Of a DNA stretch of 10,628 nucleotides, positions 1 through 7,210 are shown piece by piece (within the stretch, counting starts at the first letter, position 1; each line of letters begins with the position of its first letter). A program made the position numbers and the translations under genes. Under the pieces are notes generated by a model. That model was not told the DNA's origin, did not search any database, and saw only the letters and a program-made list of their open reading frames with translations. Source of the stretch: Burkholderiaceae bacterium (GTDB taxonomy: Bacteria; Pseudomonadota; Gammaproteobacteria; Burkholderiales; Burkholderiaceae). The stretch spans positions 1 to 10,628 of the forward strand of contig JALREG010000105.1 of NCBI GenBank assembly GCA_023253905.1, in the 5' to 3' direction.

Positions 1-2
1 GC

Positions 3-449
3 AACGACCTGCAGTCGCTCTACGTGGCCAACAACGTCTGCTCTGCGGTTGAATATTTCCGCAAGCTCGGCGGCAATGTCGGTGTGGCCGGCATGGTGAT
101 CAACAAGGATGATGGAACCGGCGAGGCAGCGGCGTTCGCCGAGCGCGCGGGCATTCCTGTGCTCGCAGCCATTCCGGCGCATGAAGACATCCGCCGGAAA
201 AGCGCGAGCTACGAAATCATTGGACGGCCGGGTAATGAATGGGCGCCTCTCTTCGAGACGCTCGCCACCAATGTGGCCGAAGCGCCGCCGGTGCGTCCCA
301 AGCCGCTCTCCCAGGATGGGCTCCTCGGGTTGTTTGCCGCGGGTGCCGTGGGCCGCGACGTCGTGCTGCAGCCAGCCACGGCCGCTGACATGATGGGCCG
401 CGACATCGTGGAAAAGCCCTCGCTCGAAGTGGTCTACGAACAAATCTGA
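3..449 (+). CDS. bchX: Chlorophyllide a reductase iron protein BchX, 3' part (5' end outside window)
   Basis: This is the C-terminal ~148 residues of BchX, the NifH-like ATP-dependent reductase that passes electrons to the BchYZ catalytic component of chlorophyllide a oxidoreductase (COR). The open frame runs in from the window edge; the GTG at 24 is internal, since conserved BchX sequence (NDLQSLYVANNVC) precedes and spans it. Recognisable family sequence follows: GGNVGVAGMVINKDDGTGEA, then IPVLAAIPAHEDIRRKSASY, as in the C-terminal half of NifH/BchL/BchX proteins. The P-loop and the [4Fe-4S]-ligating cysteines lie upstream and cannot be checked here. The frame ends in TGA 15 nt before bchY, so the two are almost certainly co-transcribed. 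The protein acts as a homodimer in the cytoplasm. BchL is excluded by the BchX-specific motifs and by the bchYZ genes that follow. Confidence 0.95.
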   Translation, partial: NDLQSLYVANNVCSAVEYFRKLGGNVGVAGMVINKDDGTGEAAAFAERAGIPVLAAIPAHEDIRRKSASYEIIGRPGNEWAPLFETLATNVAEAPPVRPKPLSQDGLLGLFAAGAVGRDVVLQPATAADMMGRDIVEKPSLEVVYEQI

Positions 450-464
450 GTCCATGCACCAGCC

Positions 465-2033
465 ATGAACGCGCGCCAACCCATCCCGATCCTGCCGGCA
501 GACGAGTCTGCCGGACAGACGGCCGCTACCGGTTCGTCGGCGCAGGCGAGCACCCTCGAGGGGCTGTCCTGCCACGGCGGTCGCGACCAGATGCTCGAGG
601 CTGCGCGGAAAGCCGGCAAGAGCGAAACGCTGGCGCGCTACGCCGCCGACTATCCGAAAGGCCCGCATGATCAGCCGCAGAGCATGTGCCCCGCGTTCGG
701 GTCGCTCCGGGTGGGACTGCGCATGCGGCGCACGCACACCATCCTTTCGGGCTCGGCGTGCTGCGTCTATGGCCTCACGTTCACCTCGCATTTCTACGGT
801 GCGCGTCGCAGTGTTGGCTATGTGCCGTTCAATTCCGAAACGCTGGTCACCGGCAAGCTCTTCGAGGATATCCGGGAGGCGGTCTACCGCGAGGCCGACC
901 CCGAACGCTATGACGCGCTGGTCATCATCAACCTGTGCGTGCCCACTGCAAGCGGCGTCCCGCTTCAGCTGCTGCCGCGCGAAATCAACGGCGTTCGCAT
1001 CATCGGTATCGATGTGCCAGGGTTCGGTGTACCCACGCATGCCGAGGCCAAGGACGTGCTGGCGGGCGCCATGCTGCAGTACGCCCTGAATGAGGCGCGC
1101 TCGGGTCCGGTGGCCGCGCCGCGTCAGGGGCGGGTTGCGCTTCCCACCGTTACCTTGCTTGGCGAACTCTTTCCCGCTGACCCGATGACGGTGGGTCAAA
1201 TGCTTGCGCCGCTCGGGCTTGCGTTGGGCACGACGGTCCCCACCCGTGAATGGCGTGAGCTGTATGCCGCGCTTGATTGCGCAGCAGTGGCCGCAGTGCA
1301 TCCGTTCTACACCGCAAGCATTCGGGTCTTCGAGGCCGCTGGCCGCCCGGTAGTGGGGTCGGCGCCGGTGGGCTACGAAGGAACCGCCGAGTGGCTGCGC
1401 ACAATTGGCGAGGCGGCGGGTGTGGGCGAACGCGCGATCGGTGCAGCGCGTGATGCGGTCCTGCCCGGCATTCGCGCTGCGCTTGCCCGCGCTCCGATCA
1501 AGGGGCGGATCACCGTAAGCGGCTACGAGGGCTCTGAGCTTCTGGTCGCGCGGCTGCTCATTGAGAGCGGGGCCGATGTGCCCTACGTGGGTTCGGCCTG
1601 CCCGGAAACGGCATTCAGCGCAGCCGACCGCGCCTGGCTCGAGGAGCACGGTACACGGGTTCAGTACCGTGCATCGCTCGAAAACGATCTGGCTGCCATC
1701 GAAGAGTACGGCCCTGATCTTGCCATTGGCACCACGCCTGTTGTGCAGGCGGCCAAGCAAAAAAGCCTGCCTGCACTGTATTTCACCAACCTCATCTCGG
1801 CGCGACCGCTTATGGGCGCTGCCGGCGCGGGTTCGCTTGCGCAGGTCATCAATGCCGCGATCGGTAACCGCGACCGGTTCGATCAGATGAAGGCGTTTTT
1901 CGGTGATGTTGGTGAGGGTGAGAAAGCGGGCATCTGGCAAGGGGTGCCGGTCGAACGCCCCGAGTTTCGCGCGCTCACCCGCCGTCGCGTGCAGAAGGCG
2001 GCCGCGCAGCGCAAGTCAGAGGAGATGGGCTGA
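465..2033 (+). CDS. bchY: Chlorophyllide a reductase subunit Y
   Basis: BchY is the NifD-like half of the BchYZ heterotetramer, which binds chlorophyllide a and reduces its ring B C7=C8 bond using electrons from BchX. The 522-residue protein carries the family hallmarks: [20 protein letters not shown] around Cys75, [20 protein letters not shown] with Cys99/Cys100, [20 protein letters not shown], and [20 protein letters not shown]. Cys75 and the Cys36/Cys99/Cys100 group include the likely ligands of the interface [4Fe-4S] cluster; the exact assignment is inferred. Roughly the first 30 residues are Ala/Ser/Gly-rich and poorly conserved in appearance, making the protein slightly longer than usual. 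The ATG at 465 has no convincing Shine-Dalgarno sequence, so coupling to bchX is plausible. Its stop overlaps the bchZ start (TGATG at 2031-2035). Confidence 0.96.
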   Translation: MNARQPIPILPADESAGQTAATGSSAQASTLEGLSCHGGRDQMLEAARKAGKSETLARYAADYPKGPHDQPQSMCPAFGSLRVGLRMRRTHTILSGSACCVYGLTFTSHFYGARRSVGYVPFNSETLVTGKLFEDIREAVYREADPERYDALVIINLCVPTASGVPLQLLPREINGVRIIGIDVPGFGVPTHAEAKDVLAGAMLQYALNEARSGPVAAPRQGRVALPTVTLLGELFPADPMTVGQMLAPLGLALGTTVPTREWRELYAALDCAAVAAVHPFYTASIRVFEAAGRPVVGSAPVGYEGTAEWLRTIGEAAGVGERAIGAARDAVLPGIRAALARAPIKGRITVSGYEGSELLVARLLIESGADVPYVGSACPETAFSAADRAWLEEHGTRVQYRASLENDLAAIEEYGPDLAIGTTPVVQAAKQKSLPALYFTNLISARPLMGAAGAGSLAQVINAAIGNRDRFDQMKAFFGDVGEGEKAGIWQGVPVERPEFRALTRRRVQKAAAQRKSEEMG

Positions 2034-3496
2034 TGCTGGTCCTCGACCATGATCGTGCGGGCGGCTACTGGGGCGCTGTCTATGTGTTCACCGCAATCAA
2101 GGGACTGCAGGTGGTGATTGACGGCCCGGTGGGTTGCGAGAACCTGCCGGTCACCTCGGTGCTTCACTACACCGACGCATTACCGCCCCATGAACTACCC
2201 ATCGTTGTCACCGGCCTGGCCGAAGAGCAGCTGGGTCGTGAGGGCACCGAAAACGCCATGCGGCGGGCGCACGCGGTGCTCGACCCCGACCTGCCCGCTG
2301 TGGTGGTGACCGGATCCATCGCCGAAATGATCGGTGGGGGTGTCACGCCCGAGGGCACCACCATTCAGCGGTTCCTGCCGCGCACGATCGACGAAGACCA
2401 GTGGCAGGCGGCCAACCGCGCCATGCTCTGGCTCTGGTCCGAATATGGCCAGAGAAAAGTGCCTGAGCCCAAGCCCCGCAAGCCGGGTGAGCGGCCGCTG
2501 GTCAACCTCATTGGCCCTTGTTACGGCACCTTCAATATGCCCAGCGATCTGGCGGAAATCCGCCGACTCGTCGAAGGCATCGGTGCCGAGGTGAATCTCA
2601 CCTTTCCGCTGGGCGCACACCTGGCTGATGTCTCCAAGCTTGCGGATGCGCAGGTCAACATCTGCATGTACCGCGAGTTTGGTGCGCTCCTCTGCGAAGC
2701 CCTTGAGCGGCCCTGGCTGCAGGCACCGATCGGGCTTCACAGCACCACGCGCTTTCTGCGTGCCCTGGGCGAACTGCTGGGCCTTGATCCCGAGCCCTTC
2801 ATCGAGCGCGAGAAGCACACCACCATCAAGCCAGTCTGGGATCTGTGGCGCTCGGTCACCCAGGACTTCTTTGGCACCGCCAGTTTCGCCGTGGTGGCAA
2901 GCGACACCTACGCGCGCGGGCTTCGCAACCTGTTTGAAGTCGAACTCGGCTTGCCCTGTTCCTTCGCCGTGTCGCGTAAGCCTGGCGATAAAACCGATAA
3001 CGAAGCGATCCGCAAGCTCTGTCACGAGAAAACGCCGCTGGTGATGTTCGGTAGCTACAACGAGCGCATGTACCTCGCTGAAAAGGGCGCGCGTGCCACC
3101 TACGTGCCCGCCTCGTTCCCGGGTGCCATTATCCGCCGTCATACCGGTACGCCCTTCATGGGCTACGCGGGCGCCACTTACCTCGTGCAGGAATTCTGTA
3201 ACGGCCTGTTTGATGCGCTGTTTCACATCCTGCCGCTAGGCACCGATATGGATCGCGTTGAGCCCACGCCCACCGGCACGGTTGCTCCGGATGCGCGCAG
3301 CCTCGACTGGGACGAAGACGCCCGCGAGCGCCTGGCCGATCGGGTGGCCGACGAGCCGGTGCTGATACAGATCTCTGTGGCTAAGCGTCTGCGGGACCGC
3401 GCAGAGCGCGAAGCCCGTGAGGCTGGCGAAGACCGTGTGACTGCGGCGCGCGTTGATCGCGCAGCCGGAGTCGTTCGGCAGGCGGTAAGCGTATGA
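2033..3496 (+). CDS. bchZ: Chlorophyllide a reductase subunit Z
   Basis: BchZ is the NifK-like partner of BchY in COR, converting chlorophyllide a to 3-vinyl bacteriochlorophyllide a in the cytoplasm. The N-terminus reads [20 protein letters not shown] and includes Cys35 in [14 protein letters not shown], a probable interface-cluster ligand. Other family blocks are [49 protein letters not shown] and [20 protein letters not shown]. From about residue 426 (W-D-E-D-A) to ~470 there is a short basic helical segment like the C-terminal PCP_red domain shared with BchB/ChlB (F-x-R-x3-K type helix, here with [19 protein letters not shown]). The length of 487 residues is normal. The start shares one base with the bchY stop, indicating translational coupling and 1:1 stoichiometry. 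The final TGA overlaps the ATG of a small downstream ORF, tying bchZ to the puf genes. Confidence 0.96.
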   Translation: MLVLDHDRAGGYWGAVYVFTAIKGLQVVIDGPVGCENLPVTSVLHYTDALPPHELPIVVTGLAEEQLGREGTENAMRRAHAVLDPDLPAVVVTGSIAEMIGGGVTPEGTTIQRFLPRTIDEDQWQAANRAMLWLWSEYGQRKVPEPKPRKPGERPLVNLIGPCYGTFNMPSDLAEIRRLVEGIGAEVNLTFPLGAHLADVSKLADAQVNICMYREFGALLCEALERPWLQAPIGLHSTTRFLRALGELLGLDPEPFIEREKHTTIKPVWDLWRSVTQDFFGTASFAVVASDTYARGLRNLFEVELGLPCSFAVSRKPGDKTDNEAIRKLCHEKTPLVMFGSYNERMYLAEKGARATYVPASFPGAIIRRHTGTPFMGYAGATYLVQEFCNGLFDALFHILPLGTDMDRVEPTPTGTVAPDARSLDWDEDARERLADRVADEPVLIQISVAKRLRDRAEREAREAGEDRVTAARVDRAAGVVRQAVSV

Positions 3497-3636
3497 GTGC
3501 TGCCTCCCTCTCCTCGAACAAAGCCTCAGTAAAGAGGCGTACCGAACGTCGTGGCGCGGTGCTGCGGCTGCCTGATCCACGCGGGCCCAGCGTGGAGTTG
3601 GCCTTCACGGCCACCTCAATGGAGAACACCCCATGA
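3493..3636 (+). CDS. Small ORF (47 aa) coupled to bchZ and pufB, function unknown
   Basis: A 47-codon frame starts at an ATG overlapping the bchZ stop (ATGA, 3493-3496) and ends in a TGA overlapping the pufB ATG (ATGA, 3633-3636). Back-to-back four-base overlaps are the main evidence that it is translated. The product begins [20 protein letters not shown] and ends TATSMENTP. It is strongly basic in its first half, has no hydrophobic stretch long enough to span a membrane, and shows no cysteine or metal-binding motif. About 70% of third codon positions are G or C by hand count. It occupies the place held by pufQ in Rhodobacter, but PufQ has a transmembrane helix and this does not, so I do not call it PufQ. 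There is no strong Shine-Dalgarno at its start, so it would rely on ribosomes arriving from bchZ. It could instead be a leader that only carries ribosomes from bchZ to pufB, or a chance frame. Confidence 0.5.
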   Translation: MSAASLSSNKASVKRRTERRGAVLRLPDPRGPSVELAFTATSMENTP

Positions 3637-3776
3637 GTGGAAAGAGCGTCTCAGGGCTCACTGACGAGGAAGCCCAGGAGTTTCACACGTACTACATGCA
3701 AGGTCTGGTGGGCTTCACGGCAATCGCCGTGATCGCACACATCCTCGTCTGGGCCTGGCGCCCCTGGTTCCACTGA
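3633..3776 (+). CDS. pufB: Light-harvesting complex 1 beta subunit
   Basis: PufB is the 47-residue beta polypeptide of the LH1 antenna ring that surrounds the reaction centre in the intracytoplasmic membrane. The family pattern is complete: [10 protein letters not shown] with the cytoplasmic-side His18, a single membrane helix (about residues 21-42), His36 as axial ligand to bacteriochlorophyll exactly 18 residues later, and the periplasmic-end WAWRPW motif (Trp42-Arg43-Pro44-Trp45). The length is typical. GGAGA at 3621-3625 gives a good ribosome binding site 7 nt before the ATG, in addition to ATGA coupling from the preceding small ORF. The usual partner pufA does not follow directly: a 74-codon gene separates them. 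Confidence 0.96.
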   Translation: MSGKSVSGLTDEEAQEFHTYYMQGLVGFTAIAVIAHILVWAWRPWFH

Positions 3777-3798
3777 TTCCACCCGTTCGGGAATAGTC

Positions 3799-4023
3799 AT
3801 GACACCACTCAGCAATACATCGGCTCGGCATGAGGCACGAGGCGATTCACTCGCTTATCACTTCATCTTTGCGGTCTGCTTCGTCACATTTTTGTGCGTA
3901 GCGCTGGTCGCGTCGGTGCTGTTGCTGCCGTGGCGCTCCTGGCTTCCTGGTGCGGAAGGCAGTGAAACCCTGGTGGGCGGTGTCAGGGGCGCGGTTTATA
4001 CCCTGATGTCGCATCTCATCTGA
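3799..4023 (+). CDS. Single-TM LH1-beta-like protein without the BChl-ligand His, between pufB and pufA
   Basis: The 74-residue product has a polar basic N-terminus (residues 1-19, MTPLSNTSARHEARGDSLA), one strongly hydrophobic helix (about 20-44) and a ~25-residue tail after PWRSWLPG. Aligned without gaps to PufB at an offset of +3, His21 matches PufB His18, Val29/Val26, Phe31/Phe28, Ala35/Ala32, Ala38/Ala35, Leu41/Leu38, Trp45/Trp42, Arg46/Arg43 and Trp48/Trp45. The BChl-ligating His36 of PufB falls on Ser39, so pigment binding in the usual way is not expected. The predicted topology is N-in, C-out as for LH1 polypeptides. It begins 22 nt after pufB with a weak GGGA Shine-Dalgarno and ends 14 nt before pufA, so it should be expressed with LH1. 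Its length and single helix also resemble PufQ, and its small one-helix form resembles PufX or LH1 gamma subunits, but I see no specific motif of those. That it is a real gene is fairly secure; that it is a beta paralogue is inference. Confidence 0.75.
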   Translation: MTPLSNTSARHEARGDSLAYHFIFAVCFVTFLCVALVASVLLLPWRSWLPGAEGSETLVGGVRGAVYTLMSHLI

Positions 4024-4030
4024 ACGGAGA
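4024..4030 (+). promoter_or_regulatory. Ribosome binding site of pufA
   Basis: ACGGAGA lies 7 nt before the pufA ATG at 4038. It selects this ATG over the out-of-frame ATG just upstream at 4031-region sequence and fits high LH1 translation. Confidence 0.5.
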
Positions 4031-4037
4031 TTGATCT

Positions 4038-4220
4038 ATGTGGCGCGTTTGGAAACTGTACGACCCGCTGCGCGCGATGGTTGCGCAAGGCGTTTTCCTC
4101 TTTGGGCTGGCAGCAATGATTCACCTCATTCTGCTCAGCACGACCAGCTTCAATTGGCTCGATGGCATGAGCCAGGCGCAGTACAAGGCCGCTCAGGCCG
4201 CGGCTGCCGCCAAGAAGTAG
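4038..4220 (+). CDS. pufA: Light-harvesting complex 1 alpha subunit
   Basis: PufA is the alpha polypeptide of LH1, pairing with PufB to bind the long-wavelength bacteriochlorophyll dimer and carotenoid. The 60-residue sequence opens [20 protein letters not shown], the classic alpha N-terminus with the D-P-x-R interface motif. It has one membrane helix (about 14-34) with His29 as axial BChl ligand in [19 protein letters not shown]. The LSTxxFNWL block is characteristic of LH1 alpha at the periplasmic end. The C-terminal tail is Ala/Lys-rich ([10 protein letters not shown]); such tails are often trimmed in other purple bacteria, which cannot be judged here. It follows the beta-like 74-residue ORF by 14 nt and precedes the hairpin that separates LH1 from reaction-centre genes. 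Confidence 0.96.
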   Translation: MWRVWKLYDPLRAMVAQGVFLFGLAAMIHLILLSTTSFNWLDGMSQAQYKAAQAAAAAKK

Positions 4221-4237
4221 GCGCAGGAAGAAAGGCA

Positions 4238-4263
4238 GGCGGTCCGGCACTCGCCGGTCCGCC
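4238..4263 (+). promoter_or_regulatory. Intercistronic stem-loop between pufA and pufL
   Basis: Two 11-nt arms (4238-4248 GGCGGTCCGGC and 4253-4263 GCCGGTCCGCC) pair with one central T-T mismatch around a four-base loop ACTC. No T-run follows, so it is not an ordinary intrinsic terminator. In Rhodobacter, hairpins at this same place protect the upstream pufBA mRNA from 3' exonucleases and partly limit read-through, raising LH1 over reaction-centre output. The same role here is inferred from position and structure. Confidence 0.75.
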
Positions 4264-4293
4264 GCCCGAGACGACAGCTGGGAGGGCCCGCAG

Positions 4294-5118
4294 ATGGCGA
4301 TGTTGAGCTTCGAAAGAAAATATCGGGTGCGTGGAGGCACGCTGCTCGGAGGCGACCTGTTCGATTTCTGGGTGGGTCCGTTCTACGTGGGGTTCTTTGG
4401 TATCACCACGGTGTTTTTCACCTTCGTGGGCACCGCGCTCATTCTTTACGGCGCTGCCATCGGCGGCACCTGGAATCTCTGGCAGATCAACATCGCGCCG
4501 CCCGATCTGAAATACGGACTGGGGCTGGCACCGCTCAAGGAGGGCGGCCTGTGGCAGATCATTACGATCTGTGCCATCGGCGCGTTCGGCTCATGGGCGA
4601 TGCGTGAAGTAGAAATTTCCCGGAAGCTCGGCATGGGGTATCACGTGCCAGTGGCCTTCAGCGTCGCCATCTTCGCTTATGTCACGCTGGTGGTGATCCG
4701 ACCGGTTCTGTTAGGCGCCTGGGGTCACGGCTTTCCCTACGGCATTCTCAGTCACCTCGACTGGGTCTCCAACGTGGGCTATCAGTATCTGCATTTTCAT
4801 TACAACCCGGCGCACATGATCGCGGTGTCGCTGTTCTTCACCACTGCGCTTGCGCTCGCCATGCACGGCGGCCTGATTCTGTCCTCCACCAACCCTGCCA
4901 AGGGTGAACTGGTGAAGACGCCCGAGCATGAAGACTCTTTCTTTCGCGACATCATCGGCTACTCGGTGGGCACGCTTGGTATCCACCGGCTCGGGCTGTT
5001 CCTTGCACTGTCGGCGGTGTTCTTCAGCGCGGTCTGTATCGTAATCAGCGGTCCGTTCTGGACCCGCGGCTGGCCCGAGTGGTGGGGCTGGTGGTTGCGG
5101 CTGCCGATCTGGTCCTGA
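4294..5118 (+). CDS. pufL: Photosynthetic reaction centre L subunit
   Basis: PufL is one of two core subunits of the type II reaction centre, spanning the membrane five times and carrying bacteriochlorophylls, bacteriopheophytin and part of the quinone sites. Counting from Met1, key residues sit one position above the mature R. sphaeroides numbering: His154 (accessory BChl, in GILSHLDW), His169 and His174 (special-pair environment and ligand, in HFHYNPAH), His191 and His231 (non-heme iron), Glu105 (bacteriopheophytin H-bond), and the QB proton-path residues Glu213, Asp214 and Ser224. All are present, so the protein should be functional. It is 274 residues, near normal. A strong Shine-Dalgarno GGGAGG (4280-4285) lies 8 nt before the ATG, downstream of the pufA-pufL hairpin. 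The pufM start follows 13 nt after its stop. Confidence 0.98.
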   Translation: MAMLSFERKYRVRGGTLLGGDLFDFWVGPFYVGFFGITTVFFTFVGTALILYGAAIGGTWNLWQINIAPPDLKYGLGLAPLKEGGLWQIITICAIGAFGSWAMREVEISRKLGMGYHVPVAFSVAIFAYVTLVVIRPVLLGAWGHGFPYGILSHLDWVSNVGYQYLHFHYNPAHMIAVSLFFTTALALAMHGGLILSSTNPAKGELVKTPEHEDSFFRDIIGYSVGTLGIHRLGLFLALSAVFFSAVCIVISGPFWTRGWPEWWGWWLRLPIWS

Positions 5119-5131
5119 CGGGAGACTCTCA

Positions 5132-6121
5132 ATGAAAACAACACTGTTTCCGGTCCCGTACTACCAGAACCTGTTCACCAAGGTTCGGGTTGATGCGCCG
5201 ACGTATCCCGGTGTTCCGCTTGAGCGCGAGCGCGATACCGCCGAGCGCACGGGTGGCATCCACGTGCAGGCACTCGCCTGGTTCGGCAATGCCCAGATCG
5301 GTCCGATCTACCTGGGTTTTCTGGGCATCGCTTCGCTGATTTTCTTCGTGATCGGCTTTACTGCCATCGGCTGGAACATGCTGGTGCAGGTGAACTACAG
5401 TCCGATCGAGTTCGTGAAGCAGCTCTTCTGGCTGTCGGTCGACCCGCCCTCGGCCAAATATGGCCTGCGCCTGCCGCCCATGAACGAAGGCGGCTGGTGG
5501 TTGTTTTCTGGTTTCTTCATCACCGTGTCCATTCTTCTCTGGTGGGCTCGGGTCTATCGGCGGGCCCGCGCACTGGGTCTGGGCACACACATCGCCTGGG
5601 GGTTTGCAGCAGCCATCTGGCTGTTCCTGGTGCTGGGCTTTTTCCGGCCGGTGTTGATGGGGTCGTGGTCAGAGGCGGTGCCGTTTGGAATCTTCTCCCA
5701 TCTCGACTGGACCACGGCATTCTCGCTTCGCTACGGAAACCTGTTCTACAACCCGTTCCACATGTTGTCGATCGCCTTCCTGTACGGCTCGGCGCTGTTG
5801 TTCGCGATGCATGCGGCCACCATTCTGGCGGTCGGTCGCTACGGTGGCGAGCGCGAGATCGAGCAGATTTATGACCGGGGTACGGCAAGCGAACGCGCAG
5901 CGCTCTTCTGGCGCTGGACCATGGGCTTCAACGCCACCATGGAGTCAATTCACCGCTGGGCGTGGTGGTTTGCGGTGCTCACCTGCATCACCGGCGGCAT
6001 CGGCATCCTGCTCACCGGCACGGTGGTCGACAACTGGTATCTGTGGGCGGTCAAACATGGTGTCGCACCCGCCTATCCCGAGATCTGGGGCCCGGTCCCT
6101 GATCCCTCGGTCGCGAAATAA
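5132..6121 (+). CDS. pufM: Photosynthetic reaction centre M subunit
   Basis: PufM pairs with PufL to form the reaction-centre core in the cytoplasmic membrane. The 329-residue protein has five hydrophobic helices. Relative to R. sphaeroides M there is an offset of eight, giving His190 (accessory BChl, FSHLDW), His210 (special pair, YNPFHM), His227 and His274 with Glu242 (non-heme iron site; [13 protein letters not shown]), Tyr218 near the special pair, and Trp260 stacking on QA. All are intact. The N-terminal start [20 protein letters not shown] is a little longer than usual before the conserved YQN-(I/L)-FT motif. The gene is preceded by CGGGAGA (from 5119) as a ribosome binding site and is separated from pufL rather than overlapping it as in Rhodobacter. 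pufC follows after 12 nt. Confidence 0.98.
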   Translation: MKTTLFPVPYYQNLFTKVRVDAPTYPGVPLERERDTAERTGGIHVQALAWFGNAQIGPIYLGFLGIASLIFFVIGFTAIGWNMLVQVNYSPIEFVKQLFWLSVDPPSAKYGLRLPPMNEGGWWLFSGFFITVSILLWWARVYRRARALGLGTHIAWGFAAAIWLFLVLGFFRPVLMGSWSEAVPFGIFSHLDWTTAFSLRYGNLFYNPFHMLSIAFLYGSALLFAMHAATILAVGRYGGEREIEQIYDRGTASERAALFWRWTMGFNATMESIHRWAWWFAVLTCITGGIGILLTGTVVDNWYLWAVKHGVAPAYPEIWGPVPDPSVAK

Positions 6122-6133
6122 CAGGAGCCCGAC

Positions 6134-7210
6134 ATGGCGTACTTCCGAATCGCCCTGGTCGCCGCCGCAGGTGTCCTGGCGAGCGCATTGCTCGCGGGCT
6201 GCGAGCGCTTGCCCATGGATACCAAGCAGATCGGCTATCGCGGCACCGGCATGGAGAAGGTCACGAACCCAAGGATTGAAGCGGCCAATGCCTCGCGCCA
6301 CGAAGCACCGGCCGCGCTTGATCCGGCCGACTCCAGCGGTCCCAAGGCAGCCCAGGTCTATCAGAACGTCAAGGTGCTGGGTCATCTCAGTGTGGGTGAG
6401 TTCACCCGTACCATGATCGCGATGAGCAACTGGGTGTCGCCCGAGCAAGGTTGCGTCTATTGCCATAACCCGGCAAATTTTGCCGACGACTCGATGCAGA
6501 CCAAGGTGGTCTCGCGTCGCATGCTGCAGATGACGCAGGAGATCAACGGCAACTGGAAGAACCACGTCGCCGATACCGGGGTCACCTGCTATACCTGCCA
6601 CCGCGGCAAGAACGTGCCCGAGTACAAATGGTTCGCCGATCCTCCGGCTCCCACCGCAGGCCGTATGCTCGGTAACGACTTTGGCCAGAACAAGGCGGGC
6701 AAGGCCTCGGTCGGTAACTCATCGCTGCCCTATGATCCGTTTACCCCATACCTGCTGGGCAAAGACGAGATTCGCGTCACCGCGACCACTGCGCTGCCGG
6801 TGAACGTTCAGGTGCCGCTCAAGCAGGCGGAAGTCACCCATGCGCTCATGGTCCACATGTCGGAAGGCCTGGGTGTGGGTTGTGTGCATTGCCATAACAC
6901 GCGCGCATTTGCCGAGTGGAATCAGAGCCCGCCGGCACGCGTTCAGGCCTGGCACGGCATCCGCATGGTTCGTGACCTGAACAATGTGTTCATGGTGCCG
7001 CTCACCCCAGGGCAGCCCAAGGAGCGTTTGGGCCGCACCGGCGATATCGCGAAGGTCAACTGCGCGACCTGCCATCAGGGGGCCAACAAGCCCCTGAACG
7101 GCGCGAAGATGCTCACTGCGCACCCGGAGCTTGCCAAGCCACCGGGCGCAACGGTGCGCACCTCAGCGCTGCAAGTGGATCAATCAATGACCGAGGGTCG
7201 AGCGCAGTAA
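6134..7210 (+). CDS. pufC: Reaction-centre tetraheme cytochrome c subunit (lipoprotein)
   Basis: PufC is the periplasmic tetraheme subunit that re-reduces the photo-oxidised special pair using soluble electron carriers. The 358-residue precursor begins with a lipoprotein signal: hydrophobic residues 6-20 and lipobox LAGC with Cys23 as the acylated residue. Four CxxCH heme sites are present: CVYCH (107-111), CYTCH (152-156), CVHCH (250-254) and CATCH (310-314). They are arranged as two pairs, as expected for the internal repeat of this family. Nearby methionines (Met94/97, Met130/133, Met239/242) are candidate axial ligands of three hemes, and His143 the likely sixth ligand of the fourth, by analogy with Blastochloris. 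AGGAG before the ATG gives a clear ribosome binding site. It is the last gene of the puf operon; the operon terminator lies about 190 nt further on. Confidence 0.97.
   Translation: MAYFRIALVAAAGVLASALLAGCERLPMDTKQIGYRGTGMEKVTNPRIEAANASRHEAPAALDPADSSGPKAAQVYQNVKVLGHLSVGEFTRTMIAMSNWVSPEQGCVYCHNPANFADDSMQTKVVSRRMLQMTQEINGNWKNHVADTGVTCYTCHRGKNVPEYKWFADPPAPTAGRMLGNDFGQNKAGKASVGNSSLPYDPFTPYLLGKDEIRVTATTALPVNVQVPLKQAEVTHALMVHMSEGLGVGCVHCHNTRAFAEWNQSPPARVQAWHGIRMVRDLNNVFMVPLTPGQPKERLGRTGDIAKVNCATCHQGANKPLNGAKMLTAHPELAKPPGATVRTSALQVDQSMTEGRAQ

Noticed and set aside
24..449. A complete 141-residue gene starting at GTG 24
   Set aside because: The frame is open upstream and the residues before position 24 are conserved BchX sequence, so this is an internal codon of a truncated gene.
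454..468. Four-codon minicistron (ATG CAC CAG CCA TGA) overlapping the bchY start by ATGA
   Set aside because: No ribosome binding site is visible and such a short frame is expected by chance; it might help reinitiation, but nothing supports that beyond the overlap.
2195..3226. Long 343-codon open frame on the minus strand
   Set aside because: It lies wholly within bchZ, resembles no family, and is the usual antisense by-product of GC-rich codon use.
3493..3636. Calling the small ORF pufQ because of its position
   Set aside because: PufQ proteins have a transmembrane helix; this product has no hydrophobic segment in its own frame, and the frame starting two bases later shows none either.
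3799..4023. Calling the 74-residue ORF pufX
   Set aside because: PufX is encoded after pufM in Rhodobacter, and no PufX-specific motif is visible; size and one helix alone are not enough.
4238..4263. Intrinsic terminator after pufA
   Set aside because: The stem is strong but no T-run follows, and pufL must be expressed from the same transcript; a stability/attenuation hairpin fits better.
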